34,918 bases of DNA from Defluviicoccus sp. (GTDB lineage Bacteria; Pseudomonadota; Alphaproteobacteria; MPNO01), in the NCBI GenBank assembly GCA_022823775.1, contig JAJEHI010000100.1, forward strand, positions 1 to 34,918. Direction: 5' to 3'. Positions 17,981 to 26,715 of this stretch are shown here, one piece after another. Position 1 is the stretch's first letter; every line of letters begins with the position of its first letter. The notes beneath the pieces were generated by a model. That model ran no database searches and was not told where the DNA came from. It saw nothing but the letters and a program-made list of their open reading frames with translations. A program made the translations under genes and the position numbers.

Positions 17981-18673
17981 TCAGGGCCCGAGCGCCGCGA
18001 CCTCGGCCGCCATGCCGTCGAACAGGCCGAGCATGCGTTCCCGCCATTCGTGGACCGGATCGTCGGGCTCGACGATCCGGTATGGGCTGACGATGCGAAT
18101 CCACTGGCATGTGCCCATCAGGATGTAGTCGGCGTATCCCGGCTCGTCCCCCGAGATATATGGCTGGTCCGCGAGCACGGCACGGACCGGGTCGAGGGCC
18201 GCCCGCGCCTCCGGCAGGCGCTCGTCGCGCGCCGCGTGCAGCGCATCGAGCGTCGTCCCGAACCGCTTTTCGCGGCTCTCCAGGAAATATTCGCGGTCGC
18301 GCTCGTCGATATTGTCGTAGACGTCCCTGACCACCAGCAGAATGAAGCGGGGGTTCACCTGGAGGTCGGACCAGGTATTGACGAACCGCGCCATCGCGCG
18401 CTCCCGGGCGCTCGCGAACAGTGGCGGCAGATCGGGATAGGCCTCGTCGAGATAGCAGGCGATCGACCACGAATCGGCGACCGTCCGGTCCCCGTCGCAG
18501 ATCACCGGAACGCGTTCCTGGCCGCTGAAGGCGATCGCCTGCTTGTCGGCGAAGCGGACGGGGACGGTATCGAAATCGAGCCCCTTGTGGGCGAGCGCGA
18601 ACCGCGTGCGCCAACAATACGGGCTGAACCGCAAATCGTCCCTGCCGACGAGTTCATAAAGCGTGATCGCCAT
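17981..18673 (-). CDS. Glutathione S-transferase family protein
   Basis: 230 residues. The N-terminal thioredoxin-like domain starts MAITLYELVG and carries SPYCWRTRFALAHKGLDF, the pattern of LigE/beta-etherase-like and related bacterial transferases. The cis-proline loop follows in ERVPVI, and ADSWSIACYLDEAYPD occupies the glutathione gamma-glutamyl contact. The C-terminal helical domain has the usual N-capping aspartate region (GYADYILMG). The substrate is unknown; lignin-type ether cleavage is possible, but nothing nearby supports it. The upstream side opens into a 354-bp gene-free stretch that should carry its promoter. Confidence 0.88.
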   Translation of the reverse strand: MAITLYELVGRDDLRFSPYCWRTRFALAHKGLDFDTVPVRFADKQAIAFSGQERVPVICDGDRTVADSWSIACYLDEAYPDLPPLFASARERAMARFVNTWSDLQVNPRFILLVVRDVYDNIDERDREYFLESREKRFGTTLDALHAARDERLPEARAALDPVRAVLADQPYISGDEPGYADYILMGTCQWIRIVSPYRIVEPDDPVHEWRERMLGLFDGMAAEVAALGP

Positions 18674-18746
18674 GAAAATCCTTCCACTAACGGCGTGAGG
18701 GCGAGGCTACCATGCCATAACCGGGTGCGATGGCAAGTGTCCGGTT

Positions 18747-18869
18747 CGTCATTTCGACCGTAGCGCCGCAGGCGCGGAGCGGAGAAATCTTTCAGCCTCC
18801 AAATTGGACTTCCTGCGTGACAGATATCTCCGCTCCGCCGAGCTCCGCACGGCTCCGGTGGATATGACG
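18747..18869. repeat. Imperfect inverted-repeat element, about 123 bp
   Basis: The left arm begins CGTCATTTCGACCGTAGC and ends GGAGCGGAGAAATCT. The reverse complement of the right arm begins CGTCATATCCACCGGAGC and ends GGAGCGGAGATATCT. The arms are about 45 bases each, similar along most of their length, with a ~33-base centre containing CCTCCAAATTGGACTTCC. This resembles the GTCATTTCGA...GAGAAATCT palindromic units scattered between genes in many bacteria (REP/MITE-like). It contains no open frame. Confidence 0.7.
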
Positions 18870-18969
18870 GAGAGCGGTATCGAGCACCGTCACCTTCATG
18901 CCGACCCATCCGATTGACGATCCGCCGCGCCCTTTCTAATTTCCCGTGCCGTTTCGCGCCCCGCGCGGC

Positions 18970-18991
18970 CCGGTCGATCGAAACGGACCGG
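18970..18991 (+). promoter_or_regulatory. Potential 5' leader hairpin before serC
   Basis: CCGGTC (18970-18975) pairs with GACCGG (18986-18991) around a ten-base loop, and the flanking GCGCGG/CGCG runs could lengthen the stem. It lies about 36 bases before the serC start. Alphaproteobacteria have a described serC RNA motif in this position, but I cannot confirm a match by eye. Confidence 0.25.
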
Positions 18992-19027
18992 CGCGGCCGC
19001 CGGCGCACAAGAGGATCGAGACAGACC

Positions 19028-20203
19028 ATGACTCCGCCGGCCATGCCGCGCGTTCGGCCCGCCCGCCCGTTCTTTTCCTCCGGCCCATGCGCCAAGCGTC
19101 CCGGCTGGACCGTCGAGGCGCTCTCCGGAGCCCTGGTCGGCCGCTCGCACCGCTCGGGCGCCGGAAAGTCGCGGCTTGCCGAGGTGATCGACCGGTCGCG
19201 GCGCATTCTCGGCCTGCCGGAGGATTTCCGCCTCGGGATCGTGCCGGCCTCCGATACCGGAGCCGTCGAGATGGCGCTCTGGTCCCTTCTCGGGCCGCGC
19301 GGGGTGGACCTGCTGGAGTGGGAGAATTTCGGCGCGGGCTGGGTAACCGACGTCGTGGATCACCTCAAGATCGCCGATACGCGGGTCCTGTCGGCGGATT
19401 ACGGGGAATTGCCCGACCTGTCGGCGGTCGATTTCTCCCGTGACGTGGTGTTCGCCTGGAACGGGACGACCTCGGGCGTGCGGGTTCCCGGCGGCGACTG
19501 GATCGACGCCGACCGCGGCGGACTCACGATCTGCGACGCCACCTCGGCGGTCTTCGCGATGGACATCCCCTGGGATCGACTCGATGTCGTCACCTGGTCC
19601 TGGCAGAAGGTAATGGGCGGCGAGGCGGCGCACGGCATGATCGCGCTGGGGCCGCGCGCCGTGGAACGGCTGGAGACCTGGACGCCGCCCTGGCCCCTGC
19701 CCAAGATCTTCCGGATGACGGCGCGCGGCGCGCTCATCGAGGGCATTTTCCGCGGCGAGACCGTCAACACCCCCTCGATGCTGTGCGTCGAGGACGCGCT
19801 GGACGGGCTCGAGTGGGCCGAGGAGATCGGCGGGCTCGAGGCGCTGAAGGCGAGGACCGCGGCCAACATGGCGGCGATCGAGGCCTGGGTGGCGGCGACT
19901 CCCTGGGTCGAATTCCTCGCCGCGTCGCCCGAAATCCGCTCGCCCACCTCGGTCTGCCTCGGCATCGTCGACCCGTGGTTCGAGCGTCTTCCCGACGCGG
20001 AAAAGGCCGCGGTCCCCAAGCGGATCGACGCCATGCTCGAAGCCGAGGGCGTCGCCTGCGACATAAACGGCTACCGCTCGGCGCCTCCGGGCCTCCGCAT
20101 ATGGGCCGGGGCGACGGTGGAGCGCGACGATCTGGAAGCGCTCTGCCAGTGGCTCGACTGGGGCTATGCCCGGGTGCGGCTGGGCGAGCCGGTGGCGGCC
20201 TGA
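19028..20203 (+). CDS. serC: Phosphoserine transaminase SerC
   Basis: 391 residues. Converts 3-phosphohydroxypyruvate and glutamate to phosphoserine, the second step of serine synthesis (also used in pyridoxal phosphate synthesis). The N-terminus [15 protein letters not shown] and [13 protein letters not shown] are typical of the alphaproteobacterial type. The PLP lysine is K194 in [14 protein letters not shown], with [11 protein letters not shown] ahead of it supplying the PLP-ring aspartate. The ATG chosen gives the family's usual N-terminus; the frame runs open to 18914 without homologous-looking residues. The ribosome site is weak (GAGG about 13 bases upstream). serA follows after 13 bp, so the two form an operon. 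Confidence 0.94.
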   Translation: MTPPAMPRVRPARPFFSSGPCAKRPGWTVEALSGALVGRSHRSGAGKSRLAEVIDRSRRILGLPEDFRLGIVPASDTGAVEMALWSLLGPRGVDLLEWENFGAGWVTDVVDHLKIADTRVLSADYGELPDLSAVDFSRDVVFAWNGTTSGVRVPGGDWIDADRGGLTICDATSAVFAMDIPWDRLDVVTWSWQKVMGGEAAHGMIALGPRAVERLETWTPPWPLPKIFRMTARGALIEGIFRGETVNTPSMLCVEDALDGLEWAEEIGGLEALKARTAANMAAIEAWVAATPWVEFLAASPEIRSPTSVCLGIVDPWFERLPDAEKAAVPKRIDAMLEAEGVACDINGYRSAPPGLRIWAGATVERDDLEALCQWLDWGYARVRLGEPVAA

Positions 20204-20216
20204 AGAGAGATTTCCG

Positions 20217-21794
20217 ATGAACCGCGTGCTCATCTCGGACCGGCTCAGCGAACAGGCGGTCGGCATCTTCGGCGACCGGGGCATCGAGGTCGATTTCGAT
20301 CCCGGTCTCCGGCCGGAAGCGCTGATCGAGCGCATCGGCGACTATGACGGGCTCGCGGTGCGCTCGGCGACCAAGGTCACCTCCTCGGTGATCGAGGCGG
20401 GGGACCGGCTGAAGGTGATCGGCCGCGCCGGAATCGGGGTCGACAATATCGACGTGGACGCAGCCAGCGCGCGCGGCGTCGTGGTGATGAACACGCCGTT
20501 CGGCAATGCCGTGACCACCGCCGAGCACGCCATTGCGCTGATGCTTGCGCTCGCCCGCAAGATTCCCGCGGCCGACAGGGAGACCCAGGGCGGCGCCTGG
20601 AACCGGTCGAAGTTCGTCGGCACCGAACTCACCGGAAAGACGCTCGGCATCGTCGGCTGCGGCAATGTGGGTTCTTTGGTCGCCGAACGGGCGCTCGGAC
20701 TGAAGATGAAGGTGCTGGTCTACGATCCCTATCTACCCGCCGAGCGCGCCGAGCGGCTGAGGATCGCCAAGGTGGAGCTCGACGAGCTCCTCGCCGGCGC
20801 CGACGTGATCAGCCTGCACACGCCGCTGACCGACCGCACCCGGGGCATCGTCGATGCGGCGGCGATCGCCAGGACCAGGCCGGGCGTGCGTTTCGTCAAC
20901 TGCGCCCGCGGTGAGCTGGTGGACGCCGGCGCGCTCGCCGAGGCGCTGTCGTCCGGCCATGTCGCGGGCGTGGCGATCGACGTCTACCCGGACGAACCGC
21001 CGGGCGAATATCCGCTGTTCGGCATGGATGGGGTGATCGCGACGCCGCATCTCGGCGCGTCGACGACCGAAGCCCAGGAAAACGTTGCGATCCAGATCGC
21101 CGAGCAGATTTCCGACTTCCTGCTCGACGGCGCGGTGCTGCACGCGATCAACATGCCCTCGCTCTCGAGCGAGGAATCCGCCAGCCTCGCGCCCTTCATG
21201 GACCTCGCCCGTCAGATCGGCAGCCTCGCGGGCCAGGTCGCGGAGACCGGCTTCCGCTCCGTCGTCGTGGAATTCGAGGGCGAGGCGGCCGACCTCAACC
21301 ACGGCGCCATGACCGCGGCGCTGCTCGAAGGGCTGCTTGCGCCCATCGTCGATTCGATCAACATCGTCAACGCCCCGATCGTGGCGCGCGAGCGCGGCAT
21401 CCAGGTGACCGAGACCAAGCACGCGCGGCGCAGCGACTACCCGTCCCTGATCCGCCTCACGGTGACCACCGAGCGGGCGACGCGGACCACCGCCGGCACG
21501 CTGTTCTCCAACCGGATGCCGCGCATCGTCGAGCTCGACGGCATCCCGCTCGAAGCCTCGCTCGGCGAGAACATGCTCTACATGGTCAACCGGGACGAGC
21601 CCGGCTTCATCGGCCGCCTCGGCTCGTGCCTCGGCGATGCCGGGGTGAACGTCGCCACGTTCCACCTCGGCCGGTCCGGTCCGCGCGAGAACGCGGTCAG
21701 CCTGATCTCGGTCGACGGGGCGATACCGCCGGGTGTTCTCGACTGCGTCCGGGCGCTCCCGGGCGTGGTGCGGGCGCGGGCGCTCACCTTCTAG
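20217..21794 (+). CDS. serA: D-3-phosphoglycerate dehydrogenase SerA
   Basis: 525 residues, the long form. The N-terminal substrate domain is followed by the NAD-binding fold with GIVGCGNVG. Catalytic residues are visible: the arginine of NCARGEL, the glutamate in DEPPGEYPL and the histidine of TPHLGAST. An intervening domain and a C-terminal ACT domain (about 450-525: NRDEPGFIGRLGSCLGDAGV) complete it; the ACT domain usually mediates serine feedback. The start ATG has AAGAGAG nine bases upstream. It makes 3-phosphohydroxypyruvate for SerC, whose gene precedes it. hisZ follows after 13 bp. Confidence 0.96.
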   Translation: MNRVLISDRLSEQAVGIFGDRGIEVDFDPGLRPEALIERIGDYDGLAVRSATKVTSSVIEAGDRLKVIGRAGIGVDNIDVDAASARGVVVMNTPFGNAVTTAEHAIALMLALARKIPAADRETQGGAWNRSKFVGTELTGKTLGIVGCGNVGSLVAERALGLKMKVLVYDPYLPAERAERLRIAKVELDELLAGADVISLHTPLTDRTRGIVDAAAIARTRPGVRFVNCARGELVDAGALAEALSSGHVAGVAIDVYPDEPPGEYPLFGMDGVIATPHLGASTTEAQENVAIQIAEQISDFLLDGAVLHAINMPSLSSEESASLAPFMDLARQIGSLAGQVAETGFRSVVVEFEGEAADLNHGAMTAALLEGLLAPIVDSINIVNAPIVARERGIQVTETKHARRSDYPSLIRLTVTTERATRTTAGTLFSNRMPRIVELDGIPLEASLGENMLYMVNRDEPGFIGRLGSCLGDAGVNVATFHLGRSGPRENAVSLISVDGAIPPGVLDCVRALPGVVRARALTF

Positions 21795-21807
21795 AAGGCG
21801 CGGGGGA

Positions 21808-22965
21808 ATGAACGACCACGACCGCCCGGCGCTCCTGCCGTCCGGCCTTCGCGACGTGCTGCCTCCGGCGGCCGCGCAGGAGGCGGAGGCGGTCGAGCGG
21901 CTGATCGGCCTGTTCGAGCTCAACGGCTACGAGCGCGTCAAGGCGCCCCTCGTCGAGTTCGAGGAGGGGCTGCTGAGCGGCGCGGGCGCGGCGACCGCGT
22001 CGGAGACCTTCCGTCTCATGGACCCGGCTTCCCAGCGCATGATGGGGGTGCGCGCGGACATCACACCGCAGATCGCGCGCATCGCGGCGAGCCGGCTGCG
22101 CGATGCGCCGAGGCCGCTTCGCCTTTGCTATTCGGGGGACGTGCTGCGCATCAACGGCACCCATCTCCGCCCGGAACGGCAGTTCACCCAGGTCGGCATG
22201 GAGCTGATCGGCTCCGATTCCCCGCGCGCCGACGCCGAGATCGTGGTCCTCGCCGCCGAGGCGCTGACCGCGGCCGGCGTCGCCGACATCACCGTCGATC
22301 TCACCATGCCGCCGCTCGCGCCCGCGCTCTGCGCCGCTCATGGCCGCCCGCTCCAGGACGATCCGGGGCTGCGCGAGGCGATCGACCACAAGGACGCCGC
22401 ATCGCTCGCGGCGATCGGCGGCGACCTCGCGGAGGCGTTGAACGCGCTGCTCGCCGCGGCCGGGCCGGCGGAGAGCTGCTTCGACACGCTCGCCGCGCTC
22501 GACCTGCCGCCCGAACCGGCCGCCGCGCGCCGCCAGCTCGGCGAGGCGATCGCCGAGATCCGCGCCCGCGCGCCCGATCTCAGGCTCACCGCCGATCCGC
22601 TGGAGAACCGGGGCTTCGAGTACCACACCGGGACCTGCTTCACGATCTTTCCCGCCGGGGTGCGCGGCGAGCTCGCGAGCGGCGGCCGCTATGTCACCGG
22701 CGCGAACGGCAACGGCGCCGGCGGCGAGCTGGCGACCGGGATCACGCTCTATGTCGACACCGTCCTGCGCTCGCTGCCGGCGCCCGGCGCGCCGCGCCGG
22801 GTGTTCCTGCCGGCCGGCACCGCGCCCGAGACCGGGCGCGCGCTGCGGGCGGAAGGCTGGATCACCGTGGCCGGGCTGGGGCCGGCGGATTCGGCGGCGG
22901 ACGAGGCGCGGCGGCTCGGCTGCACCCATCGCTGCGACGCCGGCAGGGTCGTGAAGGTCGGATAG
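21808..22965 (+). CDS. hisZ: ATP phosphoribosyltransferase regulatory subunit HisZ
   Basis: 385 residues. This is a paralogue of histidyl-tRNA synthetase catalytic domains that activates the short form of HisG in histidine synthesis. LLPSGLRDVLPPAA at the start, VRADITPQIARIAAS (motif 2 region) and LENRGFEYHTGTCFTIF late are HisZ/HisS-like. There is no anticodon-binding domain, which separates it from a true histidyl-tRNA synthetase. The ATG at 21808 has a GGGGGA directly upstream. hisG is not in the window, so the partner must be elsewhere. It sits between serA and purA with short gaps (13 and 12 bp). Confidence 0.92.
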   Translation: MNDHDRPALLPSGLRDVLPPAAAQEAEAVERLIGLFELNGYERVKAPLVEFEEGLLSGAGAATASETFRLMDPASQRMMGVRADITPQIARIAASRLRDAPRPLRLCYSGDVLRINGTHLRPERQFTQVGMELIGSDSPRADAEIVVLAAEALTAAGVADITVDLTMPPLAPALCAAHGRPLQDDPGLREAIDHKDAASLAAIGGDLAEALNALLAAAGPAESCFDTLAALDLPPEPAAARRQLGEAIAEIRARAPDLRLTADPLENRGFEYHTGTCFTIFPAGVRGELASGGRYVTGANGNGAGGELATGITLYVDTVLRSLPAPGAPRRVFLPAGTAPETGRALRAEGWITVAGLGPADSAADEARRLGCTHRCDAGRVVKVG

Positions 22966-22977
22966 GCGGGTCGGATC

Positions 22978-24267
22978 ATGGCGAACGTCGCGGTCGTCGG
23001 CTCCCAGTGGGGCGACGAGGGGAAAGGCAAGATCGTCGACTGGCTGTCCGAGCGCGCCGACGTGGTGGTGCGATTCCAGGGCGGGCACAATGCCGGGCAC
23101 ACGCTGGTCGTCGACGGCAGGACCTACAAGCTCAGCCTGCTCCCCTCGGGCGTGGTGCGCGGCAAGCTGTCGCTGATCGGAAGCGGCGTGGTGGTCGATC
23201 CGTGGGCGCTGCTCGACGAGATCGACGAGGTCCGCCGCGCGGGCGTCGACGTGACGCCCAAGACCTTCCGCGTCGCCGAGAACGCCTGCCTGATCCTGCC
23301 CCTTCATCCGCTGCTCGACCATGCCCGCGAGGCGGCTCGGGGGAGCGCGCGCATCGGCACCACCGGACGCGGCATCGGCCCGGCTTACGAGGACAAGGTG
23401 GGGCGCCGGGCGATCCGGCTCTGCGACCTCGCCGACGCGGACGGGCTCGCGCCCCGCGTCGACCATTTGCTCGACCACCACAACGCGCTCCTGCGCGGGC
23501 TCGGCGCCGAGACGTTCGACCGCGACGAGCTGATCGAAAAGCTGCGCGCCGTCGCGCCCCGTATCCTGCCGTTCGCCGCGCCGGTCTGGCACCTGCTCGA
23601 CGGCGCGCGGCGGGGCGGCAGGCGGATACTGTTCGAGGGCGCGCAGGGCGCGATGCTCGACGTCGACCACGGCACCTACCCCTATGTCACCTCGTCCAAC
23701 ACGCTGGCCGGGCAGGCGGCGGCGGGCAGCGGGCTCGGGCCGCGCTCGATCGACTACGTGCTCGGCATCACCAAGGCCTACACCACCCGGGTGGGCAGCG
23801 GACCGTTCCCCACCGAGCAGGACAACGAGATCGGGCAGGCACTCGGCGAGCGCGGCCACGAGTTCGGCACCGTGACCGGGCGCAAGCGGCGCTGCGGCTG
23901 GTTCGACGCGGTGATGGTGCGCCAGGCGATCCGGCTCGGGGGTATCGACGGCATCGCGCTGACCAAGCTCGACGTGCTCGACGGGATGGAGGAGCTCAAG
24001 GTCTGCACCGGCTACGAGACGGACGAGGGGCGGACCGACCGCTTCCCCGCCTCGGCGCGCGGCCAGGCGGCGGTGCGCCCGGTCTACGAGACGGTCCCCG
24101 GCTGGTCGGAAAGCACCCGGGGGGCGCGCAGCTGGGCCGGGCTTCCGGCCGAGGCGGTCAAGTACATCCGCCGCATCGAGGAGCTGATCGAGGCTCCGGT
24201 GGCCCTCCTGTCCACCAGCCCGGAGCGCGAGGACACGGTCATGGTCCGCGACCCGTTCGCGGTGTAG
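22978..24267 (+). CDS. purA: Adenylosuccinate synthetase PurA
   Basis: 429 residues, typical length. Joins IMP and aspartate using GTP, the first committed step to AMP. The N-terminal [16 protein letters not shown] holds the catalytic D13, and [10 protein letters not shown] holds H41. [14 protein letters not shown] (IMP loop), [20 protein letters not shown] and the GTP-base TKLDVLDGM motif are all intact. It is the last gene of the serC-serA-hisZ-purA run and converges on rpoH through a spacer with two strong hairpins. Confidence 0.97.
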   Translation: MANVAVVGSQWGDEGKGKIVDWLSERADVVVRFQGGHNAGHTLVVDGRTYKLSLLPSGVVRGKLSLIGSGVVVDPWALLDEIDEVRRAGVDVTPKTFRVAENACLILPLHPLLDHAREAARGSARIGTTGRGIGPAYEDKVGRRAIRLCDLADADGLAPRVDHLLDHHNALLRGLGAETFDRDELIEKLRAVAPRILPFAAPVWHLLDGARRGGRRILFEGAQGAMLDVDHGTYPYVTSSNTLAGQAAAGSGLGPRSIDYVLGITKAYTTRVGSGPFPTEQDNEIGQALGERGHEFGTVTGRKRRCGWFDAVMVRQAIRLGGIDGIALTKLDVLDGMEELKVCTGYETDEGRTDRFPASARGQAAVRPVYETVPGWSESTRGARSWAGLPAEAVKYIRRIEELIEAPVALLSTSPEREDTVMVRDPFAV

Positions 24268-24290
24268 GACCGACCGCCCCCTCACCCCGA

Positions 24291-24315
24291 CCCTCTCCCC
24301 CAGCGGGGGAGAGGG
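24291..24315. terminator. Perfect 11-bp stem hairpin after purA
   Basis: CCCTCTCCCCC (24291-24301) and GGGGGAGAGGG (24305-24315) pair perfectly around a three-base AGC loop. No T-run follows on either side. It may act as a bidirectional terminator or be one of the CTCTCCCC-type intergenic palindromes common in GC-rich proteobacteria. Confidence 0.55.
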
Positions 24316-24349
24316 GGAATCACGCGGCGCCGCTCCGCCCCGACCTTCT

Positions 24350-24371
24350 CCCCTCCCGCTTGCGGGAGGGG
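24350..24371. terminator. Perfect 10-bp stem hairpin near the rpoH 3' end
   Basis: CCCCTCCCGC (24350-24359) and GCGGGAGGGG (24362-24371) pair with a two-base nominal loop, which in practice would open a pair or two. It lies 23 bases beyond the rpoH stop and, with the neighbouring hairpin, fills the convergent purA/rpoH gap. No U-tract is present. Confidence 0.5.
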
Positions 24372-24393
24372 CCGGGGGAGGGCGGGGAGGGCG

Positions 24394-25302
24394 CTACCGG
24401 GCCTCCGCCGCCGCGCGCTCCTCCTCGGCGGCGGCGAGGCGCATCGCCTTCTGGATCTTCTCGAAGGCGCGGACCTCGATCTGGCGCACCCGTTCGCGCG
24501 AGACGCCGAACTCCTGGCTCAGCTCCTCCAGCGTCAGCGGGGTCTCGGCGAGCCGCCGCATGGTGAGAATGCGCTTCTCGCGCGGGTTCAGATGCTCCAT
24601 CGCCTGCCGGAGCAGCGCGCGGCGCCTGTCCAGCTCCTCGGCCTCGGCGAGCCGGGTCTCCTGGGAGTCGGTCTCGTCGACCAGCCAGTCCATCCACTCG
24701 CCCTCGCCGTCGGCGCGGACCGGCGCGTTGAGCGAGTTGTCGGGCGCCGCCATGCGGCGGTTCATCTGCACCACCTCGTCCTCGGAGACGTTGAGCCGGG
24801 TGGCGATCTCGGCGACGTTCTCGGGGTGGAGGTCGCCCTCCTCGATCGCCTTGATCTCGCCCTTGATGCGGCGCAGGTTGAAGAACAGCTTCTTCTGGGC
24901 GGCTGTGGTGCCGATCTTCACCAGCGACCAGGAATGCAGGATATATTCCTGGATCGAGGCGCGGATCCACCACATCGCGTAGGTCGCGAGCCGGAAGCCG
25001 CGGTCGGGGTCGAACCGCTTGACCGCCTGCATCATGCCCACATTGCCTTCCGAGATCAGCTCGCCCATCGGCAGCCTGTAGCCGCGATAGCCGGACGCGA
25101 TCTTGGCCACCAGCCGCAGGTGGCTGGTCACCAGCCGGTGCGCGGCCTCGGCGTCCTCGTGCTCGCGCCAGCGCTTGGCCAGCATGAACTCCTCGTCGGG
25201 CTCCAGGAGGGGGAATTTCCGGATCTCCTGCAGGTAGCGCGACAGGTTGCTCTCGGGGTCGAGCTGGGGGACCGCCGGAACCGTTGCTGCCCTTGCCGCC
25301 AT
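24394..25302 (-). CDS. rpoH: RNA polymerase heat-shock sigma factor RpoH (sigma-32)
   Basis: 302 residues from the ATG at 25302, chosen because AAGGAG lies six bases upstream; an ATG at 25335 in the same frame has no such site. Region 2 is intact (HLRLVAKIASGYRGYRLPMG, ISEGNVGMMQAVKRFDPDRG and FRLATYAMWWIRASIQEYIL). It is followed by QKKLFFNLRRIK, the RpoH box that distinguishes sigma-32 from other sigma-70 members. Region 4 helix-turn-helix is TLEELSQEFGVSRERVRQIE. It directs heat-shock transcription. The rluD-like gene lies 78 bp upstream on the same strand. Confidence 0.96.
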   Translation of the reverse strand: MAARAATVPAVPQLDPESNLSRYLQEIRKFPLLEPDEEFMLAKRWREHEDAEAAHRLVTSHLRLVAKIASGYRGYRLPMGELISEGNVGMMQAVKRFDPDRGFRLATYAMWWIRASIQEYILHSWSLVKIGTTAAQKKLFFNLRRIKGEIKAIEEGDLHPENVAEIATRLNVSEDEVVQMNRRMAAPDNSLNAPVRADGEGEWMDWLVDETDSQETRLAEAEELDRRRALLRQAMEHLNPREKRILTMRRLAETPLTLEELSQEFGVSRERVRQIEVRAFEKIQKAMRLAAAEEERAAAEAR

Positions 25303-25380
25303 CGGCTTCTCCTTGCCCTCGGTGCGGCCGGTCATGCCGGACCCGCCGCCCGTTCGATAGATAGGAACCCGCCCGGCAAT

Positions 25381-26364
25381 TTACCAGCCTCCCTTCAGAG
25401 CGTTTTCCAATAGCCTGAGTTCGTTCGGCAAATCGGAATCGAAGACCAGCGCCTCGCCGCTCGCCGGGTGGCGGAAGCCGAGACGGTGGGCGTGCAGCGC
25501 GTGGCGCCCGAGCGCGGCGACCGCCTCCGCCGCCCCGGCGCCGAGCGCGCGCCGCCTGGCCGCCGTAGGCCCGCCGCCATAGGCCGAATCGCCGATCACC
25601 GGCAGGCCGCGCCAGGCGAGATGCACCCGGATCTGGTGGGTCCGCCCGGTCGCGAGCCGGCATTCGAGGCGGGCCGCCGCGTCGCCGAAGCGCCGCACCG
25701 TGCGGTAGCGGGTGAGCGCCGCCCGCCCGCCGTGGGAGAGCACGGCCATCTTCTTCCGGTTGCGCGCGCTCCGCCCGATATTGCCCTCGATCTCGCCCGA
25801 GGGCCGCGCCGGCGCGCGCCAGGCGAAGGCGGTATAGGCGCGGTCGATCGAGCGCGCCTCGAACTGGGCCGCCAGCGCGCGGTGGCTGCGGTCGTTCTTG
25901 GCCGCGACCATCAGCCCGCTGGTGAGCTTGTCGAGCCGGTGCACGATACCCGGCCGGCGCACCCCGCCGACGCCGGAGAGACTCGCGCCGCAATGGGCGA
26001 TCAGCGCGTTGACCAGCGTGCCGTCCGGGTTGCCCGGGGCCGGGTGGACCACCAGCCCCGCGTTCTTGTCCACCACGATCAGGTCGTCGTCCTCGTAGAC
26101 TATGGCGAGCGGGATGCGCTCCCCCGCCGGCCGGGGATCGCCACTCTCGGGCACGATTACGGCGAAACTTTGGCCCGGTTTGACCCTGTAGGAGGGCTCT
26201 TCTATCGTCCCGCCGCGCCCGAACGAGACCGCCCCGGCCTCGATCAGCCGCCTGATCCCGGTGCGCGAGAGCTCCGGCAGGGCGTCGGCGAGGACGCGGT
26301 CGAGCCTGCCCCCGGCGGCGTCCGGCGGCGGGGCGACGATGCGGCGGTCCGGCGCGGCGTTCAT
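25381..26364 (-). CDS. RluD-family 23S rRNA pseudouridine synthase
   Basis: 327 residues from the ATG at 26364. An S4-like RNA-binding segment (RLDRVLADALPELSRTGIRRL) leads into the catalytic domain with GIVHRLDKLTSGLMV, where D145 is the catalytic aspartate. GRTHQIRVHLAWRGLPVIGD and HALHAHRLGFRHP are later family motifs. It probably modifies uridines of large-subunit rRNA helix 69, if it is the RluD orthologue; RluC-like specificity cannot be excluded by eye. The frame is open to 26559, but that extension is the shadow of the divergent small gene. Confidence 0.92.
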   Translation of the reverse strand: MNAAPDRRIVAPPPDAAGGRLDRVLADALPELSRTGIRRLIEAGAVSFGRGGTIEEPSYRVKPGQSFAVIVPESGDPRPAGERIPLAIVYEDDDLIVVDKNAGLVVHPAPGNPDGTLVNALIAHCGASLSGVGGVRRPGIVHRLDKLTSGLMVAAKNDRSHRALAAQFEARSIDRAYTAFAWRAPARPSGEIEGNIGRSARNRKKMAVLSHGGRAALTRYRTVRRFGDAAARLECRLATGRTHQIRVHLAWRGLPVIGDSAYGGGPTAARRRALGAGAAEAVAALGRHALHAHRLGFRHPASGEALVFDSDLPNELRLLENALKGGW

Positions 26365-26386
26365 GGCGGGAGAGTGAGCACAATCG

Positions 26387-26668
26387 ATGCGGGCGCTCAA
26401 GGCTCTCGTGATCGGGATGGGGGTGCTGATCGTCGCCGGCCTGGTCACGGTCGTGGTCACCGTCGCCAACCGGACGCTCGACGGCGACCGGCCCCCGACC
26501 CAGGCCGCCCTCGCGCTCCCCGCCGGCGCCGAGGTGCTGGAAACCGCGCTCGACGGCAACCGAATCGCGCTCCGCCTCCGCCTCCCGGACGGCGCGCAGG
26601 CGATCCACGTCTTCGACCTCCCGACCGGCAGGCGCGTGGCGACCGCGCGGATCGACGGGGGCGGGTAG
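26387..26668 (+). CDS. DUF6476 family small membrane protein
   Basis: 93 residues. One strongly hydrophobic helix lies at the N-terminus (KALVIGMGVLIVAGLVTVVV). A predicted soluble domain follows, with LPAGAEVLETALDGNRIALR and a repeat-like strand pattern ending HVFDLPTGRRVATARI. It is divergent from the pseudouridine synthase with only 22 bp between start codons. This neighbourhood is common in alphaproteobacteria and supports the DUF6476 assignment. The function is unknown. GGGAGAG upstream of the ATG is a possible ribosome site. Confidence 0.82.
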   Translation: MRALKALVIGMGVLIVAGLVTVVVTVANRTLDGDRPPTQAALALPAGAEVLETALDGNRIALRLRLPDGAQAIHVFDLPTGRRVATARIDGGG

Positions 26669-26715
26669 GGGCGTCCCCCGATCCGGCGCCCGCGGCGCCG
26701 CCGCGCAAGGACGGT

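Larger units (their letters stand above)
18674..19027. other. Gene-free stretch between the transferase and serC
   Basis: 354 bp between two divergent genes. It holds the palindromic element listed separately (18747-18869) and, closer to serC, a GC-rich potential hairpin (18970-18991). Promoters for both genes must lie here, but no convincing -35/-10 pair was recognised. Short frames crossing it look like non-coding extensions of serC or of the transferase gene. Confidence 0.6.

Noticed and set aside
21808-22965. Histidyl-tRNA synthetase
   Set aside because: It lacks the C-terminal anticodon-binding domain, is of HisZ length and has HisZ-like motifs.
21784-24285. An 833-codon minus-strand frame across hisZ and purA
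   Set aside because: Shadow of two well-identified genes, with no motifs of its own.
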